A stretch of 64,000 nt of DNA from Lysobacterales bacterium. GTDB lineage: Bacteria > Pseudomonadota > Gammaproteobacteria > Xanthomonadales > Xanthomonadaceae. Positions within the stretch are counted from its first letter, which is position 1; the number at the start of each line of letters is the position of its first letter. The notes below the pieces were generated by a model. That model worked only from the letters and a program-made list of their open reading frames with translations, made no database searches and was not told the DNA's origin. Made by a program: the position numbers and the translations under genes. The DNA lies in NCBI GenBank assembly GCA_015655355.1, contig JAATFG010000016.1, positions 1 to 64,000 of the forward strand, in the 5' to 3' direction. Below, piece after piece: positions 47,500 through 57,723 of this stretch.

Positions 47500-48831
47500 T
47501 CATTCGCTGAGCTTGCGGATCAGCTTGTCCCAGTCCTCGCGCAACTTGCCATCGGTTTCCATCAAGTGGCGAATCTGGCGGCAGGCATGCAGCACCGTGG
47601 TGTGGTCGCGGCCGTCGAAGGCATGGCCGATCTCCGGCAGGCTGTGTTCGGTCAGTTCCTTGGCCAGGGCCATCGCCATCTGGCGCGGTCGCGCAAGCGA
47701 GCGGGTGCGTTTCTTGCCCAGCAACTCCTTCAACTGCAGCGTGTAGTAATCGGCGACGATTTTCTGGATATTGGAAATGCTGATTGCCTGCTGTTGCGCG
47801 CGCAGCAAATCGCGCAGGGCTTCCTGGGCGAATTCGATGCTGATTTCGCGTCCGGTGAAATTGGCGCGGGCGGTCAGGGTGTTCAAGGCGCCTTCCAGGT
47901 CGCGGACGTTGCTGCGCATCTTCTTCGCCAGCAGGAAGGCCACTTCGTTGGGGATATGCGTGCCGCGTTCGGCGGCCTTGGCCAGCACGATGGCAGCGCG
48001 GGTCTCGAAGTCCGGCGGGTCGATGGCTACAGGCAAGCCCCATCCCAGGCGCGACTTGAGCCGCGGTTCGATGCCCTCCATCTCGCGCGGATAGCGGTCG
48101 CTGGTCATCACGATCTGCTGGCGGCCGTCGAACAGCACGTTGAAGATGTGGAAGAACTCTTCCTGGGTGGCTTCCTTGCCGGCGAAGAACTGCACGTCGT
48201 CGATCAGCAGCGCGTCGATGCTGCGGAACTGGCGCTTGAATGCCTCGGTGTTCTTGGCTCGCAGCGAATTGATGAAATGGTTGTAGAACTCGTCCGAACG
48301 CAGGTACAGCACGCGCGCCAAGGGATTCAGGCGGCGCATTTCGTTGCCAATCGCCGACATCAGGTGGGTCTTGCCCAGGCCGGTGCTGCCGTACAGCAGC
48401 AACGGGTTGTGCGCGCGGTCGCCCGGGCTCTGCGTGACCATCCACGCCGCATTGCGGCCCATCTTGTTGCTACTGCCTTCGATGAAGTTATCGAAGGTGT
48501 AATGCCGGTCGAGATTGCTGTTGAACGGTTCGGGCGCGGCAGTCGTGGCCGTGGCCGGCGCGTAGGCCGTGGTCGCCGGTGCCGCAACCCGTTCGCGGCG
48601 CGAGCCGATTTCCAGCACGACGCTGCCCAGGCCGTAGTGTCTGGCCAGTTCATGGATGCGCGGCAGGTAGCGCCCGTGAACCTGCTCGACGATGAAGGCA
48701 TTGGGCGCGAACAGCACCAATGTATCGCCGCGCAATTCGGGTTGCAGCGGTTTGAGCCAGGTTTGCACGTCTTCGGCCGGAAATTCGGCTGACAGGTGTT
48801 CCAGACAAAGGGGCCAAGCGTCCATCAGCAT
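47500..48831 (-). CDS. dnaA: Chromosomal replication initiator protein DnaA
   Basis: A 443-aa DnaA. It has domain I (residues about 1-85, [20 protein letters not shown]), a short linker with an Ala/Thr-Pro-rich stretch, the AAA+ domain ([38 protein letters not shown]), and the DNA-binding domain with the signature [15 protein letters not shown]. It unwinds oriC after binding DnaA boxes. An ATG at residue 3 (48825) gives the more usual N-terminus MDAWPLC and may be the true start. A perfect DnaA box lies 68 bp upstream, indicating autoregulation. Confidence 0.97.
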   Translation of the reverse strand: MLMDAWPLCLEHLSAEFPAEDVQTWLKPLQPELRGDTLVLFAPNAFIVEQVHGRYLPRIHELARHYGLGSVVLEIGSRRERVAAPATTAYAPATATTAAPEPFNSNLDRHYTFDNFIEGSSNKMGRNAAWMVTQSPGDRAHNPLLLYGSTGLGKTHLMSAIGNEMRRLNPLARVLYLRSDEFYNHFINSLRAKNTEAFKRQFRSIDALLIDDVQFFAGKEATQEEFFHIFNVLFDGRQQIVMTSDRYPREMEGIEPRLKSRLGWGLPVAIDPPDFETRAAIVLAKAAERGTHIPNEVAFLLAKKMRSNVRDLEGALNTLTARANFTGREISIEFAQEALRDLLRAQQQAISISNIQKIVADYYTLQLKELLGKKRTRSLARPRQMAMALAKELTEHSLPEIGHAFDGRDHTTVLHACRQIRHLMETDGKLREDWDKLIRKLSE

Positions 48832-48898
48832 GTTTCGTCGTCGAAAAAGCCCCGCGTCGTCGCAATGAAGGCGCGAGGAGATATATAAGGGGAAAGGT

Positions 48899-48907
48899 TG
48901 TGGATAA
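48899..48907 (+). promoter_or_regulatory. Perfect DnaA box upstream of dnaA
   Basis: TGTGGATAA (TTATCCACA on the minus strand) matches the consensus box exactly, 68 bp before the dnaA start. A TATA-rich stretch (48881-48888) between it and the gene is a possible minus-strand -10. The box probably mediates autorepression of dnaA; it could also belong to an origin region. Confidence 0.8.
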
Positions 48908-48974
48908 CTCTAGCATGAAGCGTTCGCCGCGTGCCGGTCGCGCATGTTGTATCCGCTCCGGGGATTCCGCCCGC

Positions 48975-49003
48975 TTGCCTCGCTACTCAAGGGCATGTAG
49001 AAT
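48975..49003 (+). promoter_or_regulatory. Promoter of rpmH-rnpA
   Basis: TTGCCT (48975-48980), a 17-bp spacer and TAGAAT (48998-49003) form a good sigma-70 promoter 39 nt before the rpmH ATG. It is divergent from the dnaA control region. Confidence 0.65.
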
Positions 49004-49042
49004 TGCCGGTTCACTCCCATCCCTTTTGCCGAGAGGCCCGAC

Positions 49043-49183
49043 ATGGCCACCTACCGCACCTACCAGCCCAGCAATCTGAAGCGCAAGCGCGACCACGGTT
49101 TCCGCGCCCGCATGAAGACCGCCGACGGCCGCAAGGTTCTGGCGCGTCGTCGTGCCAAGGGCCGCAAGCGCCTGACCGCCTGA
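49043..49183 (+). CDS. rpmH: 50S ribosomal protein L34
   Basis: A 46-aa L34: [20 protein letters not shown] then [20 protein letters not shown] and RKRLTA. The core F-RARM-T--GR-VL-RRR-KGR is diagnostic. It is part of the large ribosomal subunit. The MATxRTxQPS opening is the form seen in Lysobacterales and supports the taxonomic placement. It is co-oriented with rnpA; the 107-bp gap between them contains a hairpin inside a short ORF. Confidence 0.97.
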   Translation: MATYRTYQPSNLKRKRDHGFRARMKTADGRKVLARRRAKGRKRLTA

Positions 49184-49237
49184 TTGCGCAGGTTGCCGCC
49201 GGCTCGGACGAGTTCGGCGCGGCCTAAGCCATCACTC

Positions 49238-49294
49238 ATGCGTTACACCGCCAAGCCCGCGCTGTCGCACAGTGCGGGCTTTGTCGTGTCATGA
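49238..49294 (+). CDS. Possible 18-codon leader ORF overlapping the rnpA start
   Basis: The frame ATG ... TGA reads MRYTAKPALSHSAGFVVS and its stop overlaps the rnpA start codon (ATGA, 49291-49294). It contains a 13-bp-stem hairpin (49253-49281). rnpA has no Shine-Dalgarno sequence, so ribosomes finishing this ORF could re-initiate there. It has no strong ribosome site itself. Existence as a translated ORF is speculative. Confidence 0.35.
   Translation: MRYTAKPALSHSAGFVVS
49253..49281 (+). terminator. Hairpin/attenuator between rpmH and rnpA
   Basis: Stem AAGCCCGCGCTGT / ACAGTGCGGGCTT with a 3-nt loop (CGC; one G-T pair) followed by TTGT. It lies 10 bp before the rnpA ATG. It is a partial terminator or attenuator separating highly expressed rpmH from rnpA. 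Confidence 0.65.
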
Positions 49295-49734
49295 ACCCGT
49301 CGATCGAAGCCACCGCGGATTTTCCGCCTGCCGCGCGCGTGCGCAGCGGGGCCGACTACAAGCAGGTCTTCGATCAGGCCAAGCGCGTTTCGCATCCGTT
49401 GCTGGCCCTGCATTGGCGCCGCGCCGAAACCCCGGCCCGGCTGGGGCTGGCGGTGTCGCGCAAGGTCGACACGCGTGCCGTGGTCCGCAACCGGATCAAG
49501 CGCGTCATCCGCGACCGCTTCCGCCACGTCCGCCACCAGCTTGCCGGTGGCGACTACGTGATCGTCGCCCGCGCGGCGGCGGCCAAGGCCGGCAATGCCG
49601 AGCTTGGCGAAGCCTTCGTGCAAGTGCTGCGCCGCGCCGGCGCATTGCCCGTGCCCGAGGCAAGCGGCAAAATGCTTGCTTTCGGCAATAATCCCCCCAC
49701 TTCACCGGACAAGCCGGCGCCTTCCGCCGGTTGA
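49291..49734 (+). CDS. rnpA: Ribonuclease P protein component
   Basis: A 147-aa RnpA, the basic protein subunit of RNase P that matures tRNA 5' ends with the catalytic RNA. The RNR motif is intact: LGLAVSRKVDTRAVVRNRIKR. The start ATG overlaps the 18-codon ORF stop. A Pro/Ala-rich tail (about residues 115-147) is longer than in many homologues. Between rnpA and yidC no yidD gene is present; yidC starts 13 bp after rnpA. Confidence 0.95.
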   Translation: MNPSIEATADFPPAARVRSGADYKQVFDQAKRVSHPLLALHWRRAETPARLGLAVSRKVDTRAVVRNRIKRVIRDRFRHVRHQLAGGDYVIVARAAAAKAGNAELGEAFVQVLRRAGALPVPEASGKMLAFGNNPPTSPDKPAPSAG

Positions 49735-49747
49735 GAAAGCCTGCCTG

Positions 49748-51445
49748 ATGAACCAGACCCGTGTATTCCTTTTCGTTGCCTGGGCGGCAGCAGCCATCTT
49801 CCTGTGGACGCAATGGGGCAAGTTCACCGCGCCCAAGTTCGAAGCGGCGCCGGCCCAGATCGCCGCGCCGACTTCCACGATTCCCGCCGCTTCGGTTCCC
49901 GGTTCGACGGCGAGTGCCGCCGATGCCAGCGTGCCGCAGGTTGCGGCCGTCGCCACACCGACCGCTACCGCTGCGCCGGTCGCGGCCAGCGTGACCGTGC
50001 AGACCGACGTGCTGCGCGTGGTCCTCGATGGCGGCAGCGTGTCTCAGGCGGATCTGCTCAGGTATCCGGAATCGCAGGACAAGGGCGCGGCGCCGGTACG
50101 CCTGTTCGCGGCCGATGCCGCGAACTATTACGTCGCGCAAAGCGGCTGGATCAACGCCGCGCACAATGCGCCGACCCACCTGTCCGGCTTCGTGCCGGAG
50201 AAAACCGGCCCGGTCGAACTGGGCGATGCCAATGAAGTGTCGGCGTCGTTCGTCTGGACGGGTGCCGATGGCGTGGGCATCCGCCGCACCTACACCTTCA
50301 AGCGCGGCGAATACGTCATCGGCGTGCACGACGAGATCGTCAATCACGGCGCCGCACCATGGCAGGGCCAGAGCTACCAGCAGTTGCTGCGCAAGCCGCC
50401 GGTGCTGGAGAGCGGCTTCACCCATCCGGAGGCCTACAGCTTCCATGGCGCGGTCTGGTACGGCGCGAACGATGGCTACAACCGCTACAAATTCAAGGAT
50501 TTCCTCGCCGACGGCAAGGTCGACAAGACGGTGCAACAGGGCTGGGTCGGCATGCTCCAGCATCATTTCTTCAGCGCGTGGATTCCCGCGTCCGATGCAA
50601 AGGTCACCGTGTCGCTGGATGCGCCGGACAACGGCGCACAAGCACTGATCCGCGAAGTCGGCGGCAACGTGGTCGTCGCGCCGGGCCAGCAGATCAGCAG
50701 CGACGCGCGTTTGTGGGTCGGCCCGAAGCTGGTCGAGCAGATGAAGGCGTTGCAAGTGCCGGGCCTGGATCGCGCGGTCGATTACAGCCGTTTCTCGGTG
50801 CTCGCCCTGCTTTGCCAGGGCCTGTTCTGGATCCTGGGCAAGCTGCACGCGCTGTTCGGCAACTGGGGCTGGGCGATCATCGGCCTGGTCGTGATGTTGA
50901 AGGCGGCGCTGTTCCGCCTGTCCGCCGCGCAATACAAGTCGGCGGCGAAGATGCGCAAGTTCGCCCCGCGCCTGCAGCAGTTGAAGGAGCGCTATGGCGA
51001 CGACCAGGCCAAGTACCAGCAGGCGATGATGGAGCTGTACAAGAAGGAGAAGATCAATCCGGTCGCCGGCTGCCTGCCGGTGTTGCCGCAGATGATCATC
51101 TTCATGGCCTTGTACTGGATGCTGGCCGAATCGGTCGAGCTGCGCCAGGCGCCGTGGATGCTGTGGATCCACGACCTCACCTCGCGCGACCCGTTCTTCG
51201 TGCTGCCGGTGTTGAACGTGGCGGTCATGTTCGTCACCCAGCGGCTGACGCCGGCGGTCGGCATGGACCCGACGCAGCAGAAGATGATGCAGATCATGCC
51301 GCTCGGTTTCGGCGCGGTTCTCGCCTTCCTGCCGGCCGGCCTGGTGCTGTACCAGGTCACCAACGGCGCGCTTGGCTTGCTGCAGCAGTGGTACATGCTG
51401 CGCAAGTACGGCGACAGCAAGCCCGACGCGAAACCGGCGAAGTGA
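49748..51445 (+). CDS. yidC: Membrane protein insertase YidC
   Basis: A 565-aa YidC with an N-terminal anchor (VFLFVAWAAAAIFLWTQWG), a large periplasmic domain to about residue 340, and five C-terminal core helices with the conserved FKDFLADGKVDKT-type and CQ...WILGKLHALFGNWGWAI features, ending in a basic tail (YGDSKPDAKPAK). It inserts and folds inner-membrane proteins with or without Sec. The ATG at 49748 has a poor ribosome site, consistent with coupling to rnpA. A terminator follows. Confidence 0.95.
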   Translation: MNQTRVFLFVAWAAAAIFLWTQWGKFTAPKFEAAPAQIAAPTSTIPAASVPGSTASAADASVPQVAAVATPTATAAPVAASVTVQTDVLRVVLDGGSVSQADLLRYPESQDKGAAPVRLFAADAANYYVAQSGWINAAHNAPTHLSGFVPEKTGPVELGDANEVSASFVWTGADGVGIRRTYTFKRGEYVIGVHDEIVNHGAAPWQGQSYQQLLRKPPVLESGFTHPEAYSFHGAVWYGANDGYNRYKFKDFLADGKVDKTVQQGWVGMLQHHFFSAWIPASDAKVTVSLDAPDNGAQALIREVGGNVVVAPGQQISSDARLWVGPKLVEQMKALQVPGLDRAVDYSRFSVLALLCQGLFWILGKLHALFGNWGWAIIGLVVMLKAALFRLSAAQYKSAAKMRKFAPRLQQLKERYGDDQAKYQQAMMELYKKEKINPVAGCLPVLPQMIIFMALYWMLAESVELRQAPWMLWIHDLTSRDPFFVLPVLNVAVMFVTQRLTPAVGMDPTQQKMMQIMPLGFGAVLAFLPAGLVLYQVTNGALGLLQQWYMLRKYGDSKPDAKPAK

Positions 51446-51450
51446 CGAAC

Positions 51451-51484
51451 GAAGAAACCCGCTGCCGGCGGGTTTCCTTCTTTT
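51451..51484 (+). terminator. Intrinsic terminator after yidC
   Basis: Stem GAAGAAACCCGC / GCGGGTTTCCTTC (one bulge) followed by TTTT, between yidC (stop 51443-51445) and mnmE. It separates the rpmH-rnpA-yidC group from mnmE. Confidence 0.8.
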
Positions 51485-51509
51485 CATGGGGGCGTTGTAG
51501 AGTTCGCGC

Positions 51510-52847
51510 ATGAACCCCATCGACACCATCGCCGCAATCGCGACCGCGCCCGGCGCTGGCGGTGTCGGCATCGTGCGCCTGTCCGGGCCACTGTCCTTGC
51601 GCATCGCGCGGGACGTTTGCGGGCGCGAACTGCAACCGCGACATGCCCGTTACGCGCGCTTTACCGATGCCGCCGGCGAAACCATCGATGACGGCATCGC
51701 TCTGCATTTTCCCGCGCCACGCAGCTTCACCGGAGAACACGTGGTCGAGCTGCAGGCGCACGGCAGTCCGGTCGCGTTGCAGCGCCTGGTCGCGCGTTGC
51801 ATCGAACTCGGCGCGCGCCATGCGCGGCCCGGCGAATACAGCGAACGCGCCTTCCTCAACGGCAAGATCGATCTGGCCCAGGCCGAGGCGATCGCCGACC
51901 TGATCGCCGCCAGCGACACGCGTGCCGCGCGCGCGGCGCGGCGCGCGCTGGATGGCGAATTCTCCGCGCGCGTCGAGGCGATTGCCGCCGCGCTGCTGCG
52001 CCTGCGCGTGCACGTCGAAGCGGCGATCGATTTCGCCGACGAGCCGCTGGATACGCTTGGCGGCGCGCAGGTGAAGCGACAACTCGCTGCCGTGCGCGAA
52101 CAGCTCGTCGCGTTGCTTGCCGCTGCCGAACGCGGGCGCAAGCTGCGCGATGGCCTGCACGCGGTGATCGTCGGTCCGCCGAACGCCGGCAAGAGTTCGC
52201 TGCTCAACGCGCTGGCCGGGCACGAACGCGCCATCGTCGCCGATGTTGCCGGCACCACGCGCGACACGCTGCACGAGACCATCCACCTCGACGGCCTCGA
52301 ACTGACCTTGGTCGATACCGCCGGCCTGCGTGCGGGCGGCGATGCGATCGAACGCGAAGGCATGCGCCGCGCGCATGCCGAATTGCAGCGCGCCGACCTG
52401 GCCCTGTTGGTGCTGGACGCACGCGACCCGCAGGCCGGCCGCGCCGAAGCCGAAGCGGCGGTTGCCGGCGTGCCGCTGCGCATCGAGATCCGCAACAAGG
52501 CCGACCTGCTGCAGACGCTGCCGCGGGCCGAAGCCGATGCCGTGTACATGTCGGCGCACAACGGCCTGCACCTGGAGCAATTGCGCCTGCGCCTGCGCGC
52601 GCTGGCCGGGGTCGATGCGGGCGAGGCGGCGGGCGGCGAATTCTCCGCGCGCGCGCGCCATGTCGAGGCCTTGCAACGTGCGCTGTCCTGCGTTGATACT
52701 GCAACGAGTGGGGTCAGCCACGAGCGGCTGGAAATCGCCGCCGAAGAACTGAGGCTGGCTCACGGGGCACTGGGCGAAATCACCGGGACGGTTTCGCCCG
52801 ACGAGTTGTTGGGGCACATCTTTTCCACGTTCTGCATAGGGAAGTGA
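51510..52847 (+). CDS. mnmE: tRNA modification GTPase MnmE
   Basis: A 445-aa MnmE. It has an N-terminal tetrahydrofolate-binding domain ([20 protein letters not shown]), a helical domain, and the G domain ([32 protein letters not shown]), ending in the characteristic FCIGK, whose Cys is needed for catalysis. With MnmG it modifies wobble U34 of tRNAs. Gene order rnpA-yidC-mnmE is the ancestral arrangement. The small length is usual. Confidence 0.97.
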   Translation: MNPIDTIAAIATAPGAGGVGIVRLSGPLSLRIARDVCGRELQPRHARYARFTDAAGETIDDGIALHFPAPRSFTGEHVVELQAHGSPVALQRLVARCIELGARHARPGEYSERAFLNGKIDLAQAEAIADLIAASDTRAARAARRALDGEFSARVEAIAAALLRLRVHVEAAIDFADEPLDTLGGAQVKRQLAAVREQLVALLAAAERGRKLRDGLHAVIVGPPNAGKSSLLNALAGHERAIVADVAGTTRDTLHETIHLDGLELTLVDTAGLRAGGDAIEREGMRRAHAELQRADLALLVLDARDPQAGRAEAEAAVAGVPLRIEIRNKADLLQTLPRAEADAVYMSAHNGLHLEQLRLRLRALAGVDAGEAAGGEFSARARHVEALQRALSCVDTATSGVSHERLEIAAEELRLAHGALGEITGTVSPDELLGHIFSTFCIGK

Positions 52848-52878
52848 GAGCGGGAAATCTCTATTGGGGAAGTCGCGC

Positions 52879-53859
52879 ATGGTTTTGCAGCAGAACAGGA
52901 AAATCCTCGTGGCCGCGTTGCTGGCCAGCTTGGCCGCGTGCCAGAAAACCGAAACGCCGGCGACCAGCGCCGCCACATCGCTTTCGGCAACGCCTGCCGC
53001 TGCGGCCACGAAGGCTGCGCCGGCCGTCGTGGCGAAAGTGGCCATCGCCGACATGAACGAGGACCAGCTGCGCCAGGCCGCGCTCACCGCGATGAGCGAA
53101 AACCGCTTGTATTCGCCTGCCGGCGACAACGCCATCGAGTACTACATCGCGCTGCGCAACAAGTTCCCGAACGATCCGAACATCAGTGGCGCGCTGATCG
53201 ACCTGGCGCCATACACCTCCATCGCGGTCGGGCAAAGCCTGAGCCGCGGCGAGTTCGACGAAGCCGAACGCATGACCGCGCTGATCCAGAAGATCGACGC
53301 GAACTACCCGGCCCTGCCGCGCCTGCACCAGAACATCGCCGACGCGAAGGACGCATTCCAGAAGAAGCAGGCGCAGGCCGTCGAAGCGCAGAGCCGCCTG
53401 GCGCAGCAACAGGCCGCCGAGCAGAAGGCGGCGCAGCAGAATGCCGCGCAGCAACCCCCAAAGGCCGGCCAGGCCGCGACCGTCGCGGCGACACCGCCGC
53501 CGCCGAAGCCGGTGGAAGAATCGGCGCCGCCGAAGCCGGTCGTCATCGCACCTGCGCCGGTACCGCAGACGCCGCCGGCCACCACGCCCGCGGCCGTGCC
53601 GGCCGCCACCGAACTGCGCCTGGTCAATGCGCCGCCACCGCGCTATCCGGCCGACGCCCTGCGCGAAAACATCAGTGGCGAAGTGCTGCTGGAATTGAGC
53701 ATCGACACCGACGGTTCGGTCAGCAGTGCCAAGGTGGTGCGTTCGTCGCCGCCGCGCGTGTTCGACTGCGAAGCGCTTACGGCGGTGAAGCGCTGGAAGT
53801 TCGCGCCGATCAGCGAGCCGACGGTCACCCGACGCACGATCAACTTCAAGCCGAACTGA
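52879..53859 (+). CDS. TonB C-terminal domain protein with a lipoprotein signal
   Basis: A 326-aa protein combining a lipobox (LASLAAC, Cys about residue 21), a helical region (about residues 60-155), an Ala/Gln-rich coiled segment (AQSRLAQQQAAEQKAAQQNA) and a Pro-rich spacer, and a C-terminal TonB_C domain (APPPRYPADALRENISGEVL and VKRWKFAPISEPTVTRRTI). TonB proteins normally have an inner-membrane helix; this one would be lipid-anchored, so its ability to use ExbBD is unclear. The ATG at 52879 follows a GGGGA ribosome site. A terminator follows. Confidence 0.82.
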   Translation: MVLQQNRKILVAALLASLAACQKTETPATSAATSLSATPAAAATKAAPAVVAKVAIADMNEDQLRQAALTAMSENRLYSPAGDNAIEYYIALRNKFPNDPNISGALIDLAPYTSIAVGQSLSRGEFDEAERMTALIQKIDANYPALPRLHQNIADAKDAFQKKQAQAVEAQSRLAQQQAAEQKAAQQNAAQQPPKAGQAATVAATPPPPKPVEESAPPKPVVIAPAPVPQTPPATTPAAVPAATELRLVNAPPPRYPADALRENISGEVLLELSIDTDGSVSSAKVVRSSPPRVFDCEALTAVKRWKFAPISEPTVTRRTINFKPN

Positions 53860-53899
53860 CGACGCAAGGGAAACGCGCTGCTGGCGCGGAGCGACGTTG

Positions 53900-53930
53900 C
53901 GAAAAGGGCCGCATTGCGCGGCCCTTTTCG
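53900..53930. terminator. Bidirectional intrinsic terminator
   Basis: Stem CGAAAAGGGCCGC / CGCGGCCCTTTTCG around an ATTG loop. T-rich ends serve the TonB-C gene on the plus strand and the convergent NatB gene on the minus strand. Confidence 0.85.
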
Positions 53931-53955
53931 TTGCAGGCGAAATACCGCTTCCGCC

Positions 53956-55151
53956 TCAACTCGACACGGCGAGCTGTTCGTCGTGGTAGCGCCGGCTGGC
54001 CAGCCACCACAACGCCAGCGCCAGCAACAAGCTGCAGGCGAAATACACCGTCCATTCGACCGGCGCCACCGCCTCGCCGCGGATGATCCGCAGCAACATC
54101 TGGTTCTGCGCCAGGAACGGCACCGCGAACTGCCACAGCTGGGTCTTGACCGGGTTCACCATCAGGATCAGCGTCGGCAGCATCGGCACCAGGATCAGCA
54201 ACGACATGTAGCTCTGCGCCTGTTTCACCGTCTTCGCGCCGGCCGCCAGCCAGGTCAGCAGCGAGGTGCCGAACAGCAGCACCGGCACCAGGATCAGCAG
54301 CATCGTCGCGATCGCCTGCCCGCCGACCTGCATCTGCTTGCCGATGCTCGGCACCAGCATCGCGCCGACGCTCAGCGCGACCAGGGTCAGCAGCAATCCG
54401 CACAGGCCCAGCAGCGAAGCGGCGAAGATCTTTCCGGTCACCACGCCGCTGCGCGAGGCCGGCGTGGCCAGCAAGGGCTCCAGCGACTGGCGTTCGCGTT
54501 CGCCGGCGGTGGCGTCGATCACCAGATGTGCGCCGCCGAGGAAGGCGCTGAGCAACAGCAGGTACGGCAGGAAGCTCAGGGCCATGCCGCGTTTCGCTTC
54601 GGGCGTCGAAAGATCCTTGTCCGCGATCGCCAGCGGCATCGCCACGCCGGGACTGATGCCGCGCGCGAGCAGGCGCAAGGCGCCGACCTGCTGCGCGTAG
54701 GCACCGAGCACGGTTTCCACGCGCTGCACCGGGATGCGCGTGTCCTGGCGGGTGGTGTCGCTGACGATCTGCACCTGCGCCGGCTTGCCGGCCTGCCAGT
54801 CCTTGGCGAAATCCGCGTCGATGCGCAGGTACAGGTCTTCGTCCTGGTCGCGGATCGCGGTGTCGAGGTCGCCGTCGACCTTCTTCCCGACGATGCCCTG
54901 CGAGGCGAGGAAGCCGACCAGGTTCGGTGCGTACTGCGCGCCGACGATCGGCACTTCCAGCGGTTTCTCGTTCTGGCTTTGGGTGCGCGACTGGACCAGC
55001 GCGCCGATGCCGATGATGAATATCGGCGTCATGATCGGCGCCAGCACCAGGGTCATCAGCAGGGTGCGGGTGTCGCGCACCAGTTCGCGCAATTCCTTCG
55101 CGCAGACGATCCAGATAGTGCTTCGAGTCAACGCGTTGTTCGAGAACAGGT

Positions 55152-55155
<4 letters not shown>
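53956..55155 (-). CDS. ABC transporter permease, NatB-like (ABC-2 type)
   Basis: A 399-aa ABC-2 type membrane protein: N-terminal helix (MTLVLAPIMTPIFIIGIGAL), a periplasmic domain of about 150 residues, then five helices. The motif VIDATAGERERQSLEPLLATP is characteristic of NatB/CcmB-like exporter permeases. The start at 55155 overlaps the stop of the ATPase gene by 4 nt (ATGA). With that ATPase it should export an ion or peptide; NatAB exports sodium in Bacillus. Substrate unknown here. Confidence 0.82.
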
Positions 55156-55906
<751 letters not shown>

Positions 55907-55907
<1 letters not shown>

Positions 55908-57451
55908 CACGGACTCCAACCATTGAAATTGACGAAGGGCGACGGCGCCTGCAACGCATCCAGGCATTTTCCGTCGAGCGATTTGGCGTCGGCGCCGTCG
56001 ATGAAGCGCGCCGCCAGGCGCGGCATGCAGCCGGCGCCGATGACGTTGTGGCCCTGCCCGCGCAGCACGAACAAGCGGCCGTTGGGCAACGACTTGACCA
56101 CGTCCTCGCCATAGCGCGGCGGGGTGACCGGGTCGAACTGGCCTTCCAGCACCAGCGTCGGCACGCGGGTCGATAGCGGCTGGTGGAAATCCGCCGGCAT
56201 TTCGCCCTTCGGCCACACCTTGCACGCGGCGGCCATCACCTCCGTGAGCGAATCGCCGAGCACGGTGTCCTTGTCCTGGGCGCTGTTCGCTATCTGATCG
56301 CCGTCCTCGCTGCACACCACCGAGAACTGCATGCCCATCGCCATTGCGTCCTGCAGGTTGTCGTGCAGCATCGCGGTCAACGCGGTCAACGCTTCGTAAT
56401 GGCCCTGGTTGGCGTCGTGGATCAGTGCCGGCAACACCGTCGCCACCGTCGGCATGTACGCGAACATGCGCACCAGCCCGGCCACGTCGCCGGCCTGCAA
56501 GGCCTTGCTGCGCAGTTCGCCGCTGGTCGCATCGCGGTACGACACCTGCGGCGGGTTCGCCTTCAGCGTGGCGAGCAGCTTCGACAGTTCCTCGCGCGGC
56601 TGGCCGAGTGTGCGGCGGCAAGCGGCATCCTTGTCGCACTGGCCGAATTGCAGCGCCAGCGCGTCGTCAAGGTTGCGCGCGAAGATGTTGCCGAGGATCA
56701 GCGTGTTCGGCACGACCGAATCGAGGATCACGCTGCGCACGTGCTGCGGCTGGCGCATCGCGTACTGCTGGGCCACGCGCGTGCCGTAGCTGACACCGAC
56801 GAGGTCGATCTTGTCGGCGCCGATCGCCTGGCGCACCGCATCGAGGTCGCGCAGCGCGTCGGTGGTGGTGTAGAAGCGCAGGTCGGCCTTCTTCGCCAGT
56901 TCGTCGCGGCAGTTCGTCAGCGATTGCAGGAAGGCGGCGCGCGCCGCGTCGCTCTCGTCGTCGCTGTCGGGGAAATGGCAATTGAGCAGGTTGGATTTGC
57001 CGGTGCCGCGCTGGTCGAGCAGAATCACGCTGCGCTTCTTGCGGATTTCGGCGAAGGCCGGATCCAGCGCCGGATAGCTCTCGATCGCCGATTGCCCCGG
57101 GCCGCCGGCGATGAAGAACACCGGGTCGTCCGCGCTGTCGCCGTCGTCGGTCGGCGGCAGCCAGGCCAGGCCGAGGTCGAGCTTGCGTCCGTTCGGTTGC
57201 GCCGGATTCTCCGCGACCTGGAACGTCGTGCACTGCGCCTGCAGGCTTTTCTTCTGCGGCTCGGACTGGCCGAGGATGCACGGCTCGAAGGCGAGCGCGC
57301 CGAGCTTGCGCTTCGGCGCCGGTTGCGCGGCGATGTTCGCGTGCGCCGGCTTGTCGGCCTTGTGCGCATGCTGCCAGTGCTGGAAGGCGTACACCGCCGC
57401 GACCACGACGATCGCCAGCGGTATCCGGTATTTGAGTGGAAGCGATTTCAT
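55907..57451 (-). CDS. Membrane-anchored alpha/beta hydrolase (tripeptidyl/prolyl aminopeptidase-like)
   Basis: A 514-aa alpha/beta hydrolase with an N-terminal anchor (PLAIVVVAAVYAF, residues about 11-23). The oxyanion loop is FFIAGGPGQSAIESYP, the nucleophile elbow VGVSYGTRVAQQYA (Ser of GxSxG), the acid in EGQFDPVTPPRYG and the His in LRGQGHNVIG. This is the pattern of the prolyl aminopeptidase/TAP-type family acting on peptides in the periplasm. The GAGGA ribosome site is good. Its stop is overlapped by the NatA-like gene, so hydrolase and exporter are probably made together. Confidence 0.83.
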
Positions 57452-57525
57452 TGCATGTCCTCGATGCTCGTCATCAGTCTGCGTTGTCGGTCTTCAATTG
57501 CGCTCTTCAACTTCGTTCTTCGCCG

Positions 57526-57723
57526 TCATTCCCCATCGAAGAGGAAAATCGCCTCGATGCTGGAATCGAACAGGCGCGCGATGCGGAACGCCAGCGGCAG
57601 GCTCGGGTCGTACTTGCCGGTTTCCAGCGCGTTGATGGTTTGCCGCGACACGGCCAATTCCTCGGCCAGCTGGCCTTGCGACCAGCCACGTCCCTCGCGC
57701 AATTCGCGCAGGCGGTTGTTCAC
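57526..57723 (-). CDS. XRE-family transcriptional regulator (YozG-like)
   Basis: A 65-aa one-domain HTH protein starting with GTG (NNRLRELREGRGWSQGQLAE). The helix-turn-helix (QLAEELAVSRQTINALETGK) and the IARLFDSSIEAIF end are typical of small XRE regulators of the YozG type, which are usually encoded with a membrane protein. The GTG overlaps the stop of the upstream membrane-protein gene by 4 nt (GTGA). It is a probable repressor binding the tandem operators 800 bp upstream at 58521-58582. Confidence 0.88.
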   Translation of the reverse strand: MNNRLRELREGRGWSQGQLAEELAVSRQTINALETGKYDPSLPLAFRIARLFDSSIEAIFLFDGE

